Of a stretch of 15,731 nt of DNA, positions 7,023 through 13,106 are shown one piece after another (positions within the stretch are counted from its first letter, which is position 1; the number at the start of each line of letters is the position of its first letter). This DNA is from Actinomycetes bacterium (lineage in GTDB: Bacteria > Actinomycetota > Acidimicrobiia > Acidimicrobiales > RAAP-2). Position numbers and translations under genes: made by a program. Under the pieces are notes generated by a model, which saw only the letters and a list, made by a program, of their open reading frames with translations, was not told the origin of the DNA and ran no database searches. Where the stretch lies: positions 6,196 to 21,926 of the forward strand of contig JAJYWG010000408.1 in NCBI GenBank assembly GCA_021791615.1, written 5' to 3'.

Positions 7023-8177
7023 ATGGCAGAAATTTGTCTCGAGCAGGTGAGTAAGCGCTACCCGAATGGCGTGCTCGCGGTGAAGTCAGTGACAATCGCC
7101 ATCGCTGACGGGGAGTTCTTGGTGCTGGTCGGACCGTCGGGCTGTGGCAAGACGACGCTACTGCGGATGATCGCGGGGCTCGAGCAGATCACCGACGGCA
7201 TCATTCGGATCGGTGATCGGGTCGTGAACGATGTGAGTTCCAAGGACCGCGACATCGCCATGATTTTCCAGAACTACGCCCTCTACCCGCATATGAGCGT
7301 CGCCCAGAACATCGGCTTCGCCCTCAAGTTGCGAAAGGTCCCTAAGCCCATCATCAAGGAGAAGGTGAGGGAGGCGGCGAGCCTCCTGGGCCTGAGTGAG
7401 TGGCTCGAGCGAAAGCCCGGGCAGCTCTCCGGAGGTCAGCGCCAGCGCGTGGCGATGGGCCGGGCGATCGTGCGAGAGCCCGCAGCGTTCTTGATGGACG
7501 AGCCGCTCTCCAATCTTGACGCCAAGCTACGAGTCCAGATGCGAGCAGAAGTCAGCCGGCTCCAGCGGCGCCTCGGGGTGGCGACGGTCTATGTGACCCA
7601 TGACCAGATGGAGGCCATGACGATGGGGGACCGCGTGGCGGTCATGAAAGACGGTGTCTTGCAGCAGTGTGACGCCCCCCAGATTATCTACGACCAGCCG
7701 ACCAACGTTTTCGTCGCGGGGTTCATCGGCTCCCCGGCGATCAACCTCTTCGAAGCGATCCTCGACGCGGACGGCACCGACCTCAGGCTCGGCTCCCAGA
7801 CCCTCGCCCTCTCCGAGGTATCAGGCACCCTTCGTCCCGCCCTCGCCGCCTACCGCGGGGGTAAAGTCGTGGTCGGCATCCGCCCTGAACACCTCTCGAC
7901 TCAGCTCGAAGCGGGATGTCCCCTCCTCGATGTCGACGTCAACCTCGTGGAGGCCCTCGGCAGTGAACAGCTCGTGCATTTCTCGATCGACGCCCCCCTC
8001 GCCTTCTCGGACAGCCGGGACCAGAGCGGTCTCACCATCAAGGGGGAGGGCATCGCACGAGTCGAGCCACGCGCCGCGATCAAGCCCGGGGACCGCCGGC
8101 CCTTTACCGTCGACACGTCCAAGCTGCTGTTCTTCGACTACGAGAGCGGTCTTGCGATCTGTCCGTCTGGAAGCTGA
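7023..8177 (+). CDS. CUT1-family ABC transporter ATP-binding protein (UgpC/MsmK/MalK-like)
   Basis: This 384-residue ATPase energises sugar import. Visible motifs are Walker A GPSGCGKTT (37-45), Q-loop Q83 in FQNYALYPH, signature LSGGQRQR (135-142), Walker B FLMDEP (156-161), the D-loop SNLD and the switch H193 in VTHDQ. The C-terminal part from about residue 235 is the OB/TOBE domain found in MalK-type subunits, including the 'GIRPEHL' element. That domain dimerises and can receive regulatory signals. An AAGGGGAG site precedes ATG 7023. It sits 17 nt after the PLP-enzyme gene and is separated from its two permeases by three enzyme genes, an unusual but workable order in a single operon. It should serve the transporter encoded at 740-4055; the ribose-type system at the right has its own ATPase. 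Confidence 0.93.
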   Translation: MAEICLEQVSKRYPNGVLAVKSVTIAIADGEFLVLVGPSGCGKTTLLRMIAGLEQITDGIIRIGDRVVNDVSSKDRDIAMIFQNYALYPHMSVAQNIGFALKLRKVPKPIIKEKVREAASLLGLSEWLERKPGQLSGGQRQRVAMGRAIVREPAAFLMDEPLSNLDAKLRVQMRAEVSRLQRRLGVATVYVTHDQMEAMTMGDRVAVMKDGVLQQCDAPQIIYDQPTNVFVAGFIGSPAINLFEAILDADGTDLRLGSQTLALSEVSGTLRPALAAYRGGKVVVGIRPEHLSTQLEAGCPLLDVDVNLVEALGSEQLVHFSIDAPLAFSDSRDQSGLTIKGEGIARVEPRAAIKPGDRRPFTVDTSKLLFFDYESGLAICPSGS

Positions 8178-8207
8178 AGTCTGTGCAACAGACAGGAGGA
8201 GAAGAGC

Positions 8208-9713
8208 ATGAGCGCCCGGGTTGAGCCCGACAACGCGGCGCAATCGCCGGTTCATCCGGTGGAGACGAACCCGGAGGCGGTGGATGCGCTCGTTGGTGCA
8301 GCGACCACTGCGGCCAAGTGGATGAAGGATCGCACTCCCGCAGAACGCGGGAAGCTCCTGCAGGCCGTTGCGTCGGCACTCGACGTTCGCGGGGAGGCCT
8401 TTGTCGACGTCGCCGAGCGGGAGAGCCATCTCGGGCGGGACCGGCTGCGCGGCGAGCTCGCCCGGACCACGTTCCAACTGCGCTTCTTCGCGGACGTGTT
8501 GGCAGCCGGATGGGTGACGCCCGCGATCGTTGACCGCGCGGATCCGAACTGGCCGGTCGGCCCTCGACCCGACCTGCGGCGCGCGCTCTTCCCAATCGGG
8601 CCAGTCGTGGTGTTCGCTGCAGGGAACTTCCCGTTTGCGTTCAGCGTGGCCGGCGGGGACACGGCGTCGGCGCTCGCAGCCGGCTGCCCTGTGCTATTGA
8701 AGGCCCATCCCGGTCACCTAGAGTTGAGCGCCATGGTCGCGCGGACCGTGATGGAGGCGCTGAACCTCTGCGGCGCGCCGTCGGGTGCCTTCACGTTGGT
8801 GGTCGGCGACGAGGCGGGACGAGCGGTCCTGGGCCATCCCGGCGTGCGAGCCGCGGCGTTCACCGGTTCCATGCACGTCGGCCGGGTGCTCTTCGATCTG
8901 GCGAATCGTCGTCCCATACCGATCCCGTTCTACGGGGAGCTCGGTAGTGTTAACCCGGTATTCGTCACGGAGCGAGCCGCCGCCGCTCGGCTCGACAGCA
9001 TCCTCAACGGATTTCTCCAATCGTTCGGACTGGGGAGTGGCCAGTTCTGCACCAAGCCCGGGATCCTCGTCGTGCCAGCGAAGAGTTCGGCAGCGGACGA
9101 GCTCGGCAAGCGAATGTCAGAGCGACGGCCAAGCCTCCTGCTCTCGGAGTCGATCACGGCCGCGTACCGGGCGAGGGTGGCAGAGCTGACGTCGAGCCTT
9201 GCAGCCCGCATCGTCCACGCCGGTGAAGTCACTGACGCTGGCGTGACCCCGACGCTCATCGAAGCGCCCATGGAGGCGGCGCGCTCGGATCTCGAAAACC
9301 TGGCGACGGAGTGCTTCGGACCGGCGGCGGTGGTCGTGACCTGCACGTCGCACGACGAGATGATCGAACTTGCCACCAGCCTGGAAGGGCAGTTGACCGG
9401 CACGGTTTTCGGCGACGAAGACGACCCCGTTGCCGCGGCGCTCGTCGAGGTGCTTGCGGAGCGCGTCGGTCGCGTAGTGTGGAACGACTGGCCTACCGGT
9501 GTGTCGGTGACCTGGGCGATGCACCACGGCGGTCCGTATCCCGCGACGACTGCGCCGCTGAGCACCTCGGTAGGAGCGACGGCCATCCTGCGCTTTCTGC
9601 GGCCGGTAGTGTTCCAGCAAGTGCCGAACGCGGTGCTCCCGCCCGCCTTGCGAGACAACCAGCTTTCGGAGGCCCTTCATGCCAGCGATGGACGGTGGCA
9701 GGCCGCTCGTTGA
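8208..9713 (+). CDS. Aldehyde dehydrogenase, probable 2-oxoglutarate-semialdehyde (2,5-dioxovalerate) dehydrogenase
   Basis: This 501-residue NAD(P)-dependent aldehyde dehydrogenase has the oxyanion Asn N140 in GNFPFAFSVAGGDTAS, K165 in LLKAHPGH, the general-base Glu E244 in YGELGSVNP, and the catalytic Cys C281 in GQFCTKPG. The 'FSVAGGDTASALAAGCP', 'GELGS.NPVFV' and 'GQFCT.PG' signatures are those of the 2-oxoglutarate-semialdehyde dehydrogenases of the sugar-acid (glucarate, arabinose, xylose oxidative) pathways. These oxidise 2-oxoglutarate semialdehyde to 2-oxoglutarate. It is likely the last step of the pathway encoded here, downstream of the DapA-like enzyme at 4133. A strong AGGAGGAG site lies a few bases before ATG 8208. 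It is the last plus-strand gene of the left block, with only 30 nt between it and the ATPase. The cofactor (NAD or NADP) is not decided by eye. Confidence 0.88.
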   Translation: MSARVEPDNAAQSPVHPVETNPEAVDALVGAATTAAKWMKDRTPAERGKLLQAVASALDVRGEAFVDVAERESHLGRDRLRGELARTTFQLRFFADVLAAGWVTPAIVDRADPNWPVGPRPDLRRALFPIGPVVVFAAGNFPFAFSVAGGDTASALAAGCPVLLKAHPGHLELSAMVARTVMEALNLCGAPSGAFTLVVGDEAGRAVLGHPGVRAAAFTGSMHVGRVLFDLANRRPIPIPFYGELGSVNPVFVTERAAAARLDSILNGFLQSFGLGSGQFCTKPGILVVPAKSSAADELGKRMSERRPSLLLSESITAAYRARVAELTSSLAARIVHAGEVTDAGVTPTLIEAPMEAARSDLENLATECFGPAAVVVTCTSHDEMIELATSLEGQLTGTVFGDEDDPVAAALVEVLAERVGRVVWNDWPTGVSVTWAMHHGGPYPATTAPLSTSVGATAILRFLRPVVFQQVPNAVLPPALRDNQLSEALHASDGRWQAAR

Positions 9714-9781
9714 GCGGCGTCGGTGTGGACAGGACCATGGCAGTGTCGGTCGTCGCTCTGATGCCTGTGGAGTGCCAAAGC

Positions 9782-9812
9782 GGGGACTTGGTTTGGGAAA
9801 CTGAGCTGCCCC
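9782..9812 (+). terminator. Weak candidate stem-loop between convergent genes
   Basis: GGGG 9782-9785 can pair with CCCC 9809-9812, and TTGGTTT 9788-9794 with AAACTGA 9798-9804 (two G-U pairs), around a 3-nt loop. Only two T follow. It lies in the 139-nt convergent gap after the aldehyde dehydrogenase and could end the long operon, but the structure has an internal loop and no T-tract. No stronger element was found in this gap. Confidence 0.25.
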
Positions 9813-9852
9813 TTCCGTAGACCGAAATACCACGCCGGTGACAAGGACAACC

Positions 9853-10788
9853 TCAGGGCTCAGGGCAAGCAGCGCACGCTCGGGCACGCGCGGATTTGAG
9901 GTAGGCGATCCCAGCCTCAACGATCTCACGCTCGTCGTACCCGGGGAACACATTGGAGGTTTCGATTAGCCAGGCGCGACACCGTGGTGCCTGTGCCAAC
10001 GCATCTAACACGGAGGGGATGTCCAAGTCACCATCGCCGAGCCCAACGCATGGCCACCAATGGCTGGGCTCGCCACGCGACTCCGGCAGCAAACGGAGGT
10101 CTCGCAGGTGCGACATGAGACACTGCGGCGCTGCGGCGTGTGCCGCGGCGACCGAGTCCTCGCCGACGCGGGCGGCGTTGCCGGCGTCGAAGCACAACCC
10201 GATGTAGTCACAATCGATCTTCGTGACGAGCTCGGAGAGCTCGGCCACCGGTCCGTCGGCGTGATTCTCGACCGCGACGAGAACGCCGTTGCGTACTCCG
10301 GCTGAGCCAATGGCGGTTAGAGGACCGCGCAGTGCCTCTATTCGCGAGGCTCGGACTGCCACGTCGGGACTCCACGACGATTGATCACCGCACACGACGC
10401 GCATGACGGCGCAGCCGAGCTCGCCTGCGTTCTCCACGGCCTCGAGCGCGTCTGTCAGTTTGGATGGGTTGCATCCGTCCTCAAGGCCTCTTCGATGCCC
10501 CCAGGCGAGAATAGGCTCGATTCCGACGTCGCCCAGCCTCTCGCGCACGCGTGAAAGCGTCCCTGGGGCGCGGTCGGGGAGGTGGATCGTCTGGATTGAC
10601 AGCACCTCGGCACCGACTCGGACGGCTTCGTCGATCACGTCGTCGAGCGTCCAGCGCGCAGATGCCGTCTCTTCCCACCTGCTGAGCTCGCCAAACCAGC
10701 GGTGATACGCGAAGCTGTCGACTCCGATGCGCAGGTCCGGCACGTCATGATTCGTTGGTGTCGCGTGAACGCGGATCCTGCGCGTCAT
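9853..10788 (-). CDS. Xylose isomerase-like TIM-barrel protein (sugar phosphate isomerase/epimerase family)
   Basis: This 311-residue (beta/alpha)8 protein of the AP-endonuclease 2/xylose isomerase-like family resembles D-tagatose 3-epimerase, hydroxypyruvate isomerase and inositol-catabolism enzymes. Four positions fit the divalent metal ligands of that family: E174 (VAVENHAD), D201 (LCFDAGN), H227 (LMSHLRD) and E276 (LIETSN). 'VGLGDGDLDIPSVL' matches the usual 'GxGxxdfxxvl' element. The start ATG at 10788 overlaps the stop of the upstream SDR (ATGA), which is why I separate the two genes even though the frame stays open upstream. A role in epimerising or isomerising a keto-sugar made or used by the neighbouring SDR is reasonable, but the substrate is unknown. 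The TGA at 9855-9853 converges on the aldehyde dehydrogenase gene. Confidence 0.82.
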   Translation of the reverse strand: MTRRIRVHATPTNHDVPDLRIGVDSFAYHRWFGELSRWEETASARWTLDDVIDEAVRVGAEVLSIQTIHLPDRAPGTLSRVRERLGDVGIEPILAWGHRRGLEDGCNPSKLTDALEAVENAGELGCAVMRVVCGDQSSWSPDVAVRASRIEALRGPLTAIGSAGVRNGVLVAVENHADGPVAELSELVTKIDCDYIGLCFDAGNAARVGEDSVAAAHAAAPQCLMSHLRDLRLLPESRGEPSHWWPCVGLGDGDLDIPSVLDALAQAPRCRAWLIETSNVFPGYDEREIVEAGIAYLKSARARACAACPEP

Positions 10789-11562
10789 CGGGCGAGGTAG
10801 CCGCCGTCGACCGGTAGCACGACTCCGTGCACGTAGTCCGACATCGCCGAGCACAGAAAGACGGTCGGGCCGGCGAGATCGCCGGGCTCTCCCCATCGGT
10901 TCGCGGGGATCCGCCCGACCACCTGAGCGGCGCGCTCGGGGTCGTCCCAGATGTGGCGGTTCAGCTCGGTGCGCACGTAGCCAGGGGCGATAGCGTTGAC
11001 GTTGATCCCGAGTGGGGCCCACTCGAGCGAGAGGCTCTTCACGAGCTGGCCGAGGCCCCCCTTTGCTCGCAGCGTAGGCAGCAACGCCCAGACCGCCGAA
11101 GAACGCGTACATGGACGCAACGTGGACGATCTTTCCCGCACCCCGCCGCTGCATCTCCACAAAGGCGAGCTGCGAGAGCTGGAAACAGGACGAGAGATTC
11201 GTCGCCAACGTGAGATCCCATTCCTCGACGTCGACCACGGCCGAGGATTCGGGGCGCACGTGTCCGTGCGCGGTGACGAGCACGTCGAGCCCGCCGAGCG
11301 CGTGGACCGCCTCGCCGACCGCTCGGGCGATCTCCTCGCGTTCAGCGAGGTCGGCGATAACGACCGCCTCGAGGCCGAGATCCGCCGCAGGCCCCTCGGC
11401 CATCGGAGCCGAGCGACCGATGCCTGCGACGACGGCGCCTTCCGCGCGAAAGCCGCCCACGATGCCCGAGCCGATGCCGCCCCAGGCGCCCGTGACGATC
11501 GCCCGCTTGCCGGCGAGCAACGGTGGTCGAGGACTGAAGTCGTGGTCGGCGAGCGCGCACAT
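10785..11562 (-). pseudogene. Short-chain dehydrogenase/reductase interrupted by a single-base frameshift
   Basis: The first part, from ATG 11562, encodes an SDR with TGAWGGIG (24-31), N122, catalytic S150, Y163 and K167, ending in frame at SKGG. The rest (LGQLVKSLSLEWAPLGINVN...GYVRTELN...PVDGGYLAR) lies in another frame that ends at 10785. The switch falls at a run of six C on the plus strand (11056-11061); five would restore one reading frame. The whole span is 778 nt, that is 3 x 259 + 1, so removing one base gives a normal-length SDR of 258 residues. All catalytic residues precede the break. The downstream half still looks fully conserved, which suggests a very recent mutation or a sequencing error rather than old decay. 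GIGRS after strand 2 lacks the acidic residue of NAD-preferring enzymes. It is divergent from the gene at 11792 and has a weak Shine-Dalgarno. Confidence 0.85.
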
Positions 11563-11726
11563 CGACCGGAGAAGTACAGCCGATCAGCCTCCGTGACGCA
11601 ACTCGGTGCCGCTCCCGGGCGAGATGCGAGCCGGCAAAGTGGTGGATGCTGCGGGCTGGAGGACTATCAAGTCTAAAGGCGCAGGGGCGAGCGGGGATCA
11701 CCCCGGGGGAGCCGTACTCAAACCAG

Positions 11727-11755
11727 TTGACAGGGGAGGGGAGTCTCAGTAAGGT
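11727..11755 (+). promoter_or_regulatory. Sigma-70/SigA-type promoter of the ribose-type transporter operon
   Basis: TTGACA (11727-11732) is a perfect -35 hexamer. TAAGGT (11750-11755) fits the TAnnnT -10 of actinobacteria, and the spacer is exactly 17 nt. Transcription should start near 11762, giving a leader of about 30 nt before ATG 11792. The last base of the -10 is also the first base of the inverted repeat that follows. Confidence 0.7.
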
Positions 11756-11780
11756 GGAATCGGTTGCTGTATCGATTCCA
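11755..11780 (+). promoter_or_regulatory. Probable repressor operator: 8-bp inverted repeat over the transcription start
   Basis: TGGAATCG (11755-11762) and CGATTCCA (11773-11780) are perfect inverted copies separated by 10 nt. The dyad begins at the last -10 base and covers the predicted start site, where a bound repressor would block transcription. The centre-to-centre distance of the arms is 18 bp, somewhat under two helical turns. The arms resemble half-sites of LacI-type sugar repressors (GGAATCG...CGATTCC), but the wide spacing is unusual for that family. The regulator gene is not in the window. The same site could also affect the divergent SDR gene. Confidence 0.6.
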
Positions 11781-11791
11781 GAGGGGGTGCG

Positions 11792-12928
11792 ATGATTCAA
11801 CGCAAGGTCGGTCGGTCACTGTGCGGCATTGGCTGCGCAGCCTTGACGCTGGGACTGTTGGTCAGTGGCTCGGTTCTCGCTACGAACGCAGGAGCGTCTA
11901 AGGCGCCGCCGAGCACGTTCAAGTTCTCGTGGGGGACGTTCCATGTTGCGAGCAGGATCGAGAAGAACATTCGCGCGCACAAGGCGCTGAACTTCGACAT
12001 GTCCTACCAGGCTGTTTCCGAGGCTGGTGCCCCTGCCGAGCTACGTGCGGGCCTGAGTCGAGGGGCCGCCTGGGTCAAGAAGACCTACGGTGTGACGATC
12101 AACGTCAAGCTTATCGGGAGCACGAACACAACAGCACCGGCGCAGATCAGCCAGATTACGAGCCTCGTGAGCGCGGGTGATCTCACATGCGTCGGCGTCG
12201 AGCCCATCACGCCAGGTGCGTTCGAAAAGGTCATCAACTCGACGATGAGCGCCGGTGTGCCGGTGATGACCGTCAACACGGACAGTCCGCCGTCCCACCG
12301 CATCGCCTATTACGGCGTGGACGACACCACACCGAAGTCGCCGTTGTGGACTGGAAGGGTCGCAGGGGAGTACACGGTCAGATGGGCGAGGAAGCACCAC
12401 ATCGCCTTGAGATCGGCTGCCCTGATTACGGGTACAACGAGCGCACCCTGGGCGCAAGGGCGCATGAAGGGCTGGGAAGAAGTCGTGAAGAGCGCGTTCC
12501 CGCACATCAAGATCGTGGGGACGCCGACTGATGCTCTGACGACCGGGTACACACCGTCACCGATTACGTCAGACATGTCCGCCTTCATGACGGGCCATCC
12601 GACAGTCCAGTTCTACTTCGACAGCGACTGGGGAGCAGCTGAGATCGGCGGGCTAATCGCGAGTAGGGGCCTCAAGGGGAAGGTGTTCACGCTCGGCTTC
12701 AATGTCAATTCGACTTACATCAAGGACCTGAAGGCGGGAGACATCATCGGCACGGTCGACCAGCGCTACGATCTCCAGGCAGAGAACTTCGTGAAAGGCT
12801 GCGCGAGCATGCTGCTTGCTGGGAAGGTTCCGTCGCCGCACCAGTACATTGACCCTTCGATCTGGACTCCCACAAACGTGCAAGCAGCGGTAGCGCTGTA
12901 CAAGAGCATTCCCGGCTCCCTGACATAG
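11792..12928 (+). CDS. CUT2 (ribose-type) ABC transporter, sugar-binding protein (RbsB-like)
   Basis: This 378-residue protein looks like a type I periplasmic binding protein of the ribose/xylose group. A basic start (MIQRKVGR), a hydrophobic core (about 10-30) and a cleavage region near TNAGASKA form a Sec signal peptide; the two early Cys residues (CGIGC) are not in a lipobox. In the mature part, 'SAGDLTCVGVEPITPGAFEKVINSTMSAGVPVMTVNTDSP' (given here in pieces: SAGDLTCVGVEP, then SAGVPVMTVNTDSP) is the typical strand-turn region that closes the ligand cleft. The later 'FDSDWGAAEIGGLIASRG' and 'VDQRYDLQAENFVKGC' stretches match the C-terminal lobe. GAGGGGG at 11781-11787 precedes ATG 11792 by 4 nt. 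Expression should follow the promoter and operator immediately upstream. The partners are the ATPase at 13107 and the permease at 14569. The ligand is unknown. Confidence 0.87.
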   Translation: MIQRKVGRSLCGIGCAALTLGLLVSGSVLATNAGASKAPPSTFKFSWGTFHVASRIEKNIRAHKALNFDMSYQAVSEAGAPAELRAGLSRGAAWVKKTYGVTINVKLIGSTNTTAPAQISQITSLVSAGDLTCVGVEPITPGAFEKVINSTMSAGVPVMTVNTDSPPSHRIAYYGVDDTTPKSPLWTGRVAGEYTVRWARKHHIALRSAALITGTTSAPWAQGRMKGWEEVVKSAFPHIKIVGTPTDALTTGYTPSPITSDMSAFMTGHPTVQFYFDSDWGAAEIGGLIASRGLKGKVFTLGFNVNSTYIKDLKAGDIIGTVDQRYDLQAENFVKGCASMLLAGKVPSPHQYIDPSIWTPTNVQAAVALYKSIPGSLT

Positions 12929-13000
12929 CGGCAGAAGGACGGAAGAGCGCATTACTTCGCCAGCTGAAAACGGGAAATCGTGGCGCGCTAGGAGCTAGGA

Positions 13001-13048
13001 GCTCGGGTCAGCAATCGAAGGGCAGCCCTCATTGGTTCTGACCCGAGC
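13001..13048 (+). other. Intercistronic stem-loop between binding-protein and ATPase genes
   Basis: GCTCGGGTCAG (13001-13011) and CTGACCCGAGC (13038-13048) are perfect 11-bp inverted copies. CAAT 13012-13015 and ATTG 13031-13034 can extend the helix past a 3-nt bulge, and AGG/CCT near 13019-13029 may close the tip. No T-run follows. Just upstream, GAGCT 12992-12996 and AGCTC 13000-13004 form a small stem that shares bases with the left arm, so the two cannot form together. It occupies the same place as the stem-loop at 2198-2250 in the other transporter operon. Confidence 0.72.
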
Positions 13049-13092
13049 ACCGGCTGTCCGTGCCAGCGTACGTAGGAGTGGTGATCTCCAAC

Positions 13093-13096
13093 GGAG
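13093..13096 (+). promoter_or_regulatory. Ribosome binding site deciding the ATPase start
   Basis: GGAG lies 10 nt before ATG 13107. A TTG at 13032 is in frame but falls inside the stem-loop at 13001-13048 and would add 25 residues unlike any ATPase N-terminus, so 13107 is preferred. Confidence 0.6.
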
Positions 13097-13106
13097 ACCA
13101 GATCAA

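Noticed and set aside
695..9838. The 13-mer AATACCACGCCGG occurs at 695-707 and 9826-9838, both between genes
   Set aside because: In a window this size one or two repeats of 13 bases are expected by chance; the copies show no dyad and no shared promoter position. It would become interesting only if more copies were found genome-wide.
9853..11562. A continuous 569-residue minus-strand reading frame joining the SDR and the TIM-barrel protein
   Set aside because: Its middle (after SKGG, up to MTRRIRV) is Arg/Pro-rich out-of-frame translation. The true SDR continuation is in another frame and ends in an ATGA overlap with its own ATG for the TIM-barrel gene, so this is a frameshift artefact rather than a fusion.
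11563..11754. A minus-strand promoter for the divergent SDR
   Set aside because: A TAnnnT hexamer (TAGACT) is present but no acceptable -35 lies 16-18 nt from it; I could not support a call.
13032..13106. TTG start giving the RbsA-like protein 25 extra N-terminal residues
   Set aside because: The TTG lies inside a strong stem-loop, the added residues look non-coding, and ATG 13107 has a GGAG at a proper distance and begins exactly where the family does.
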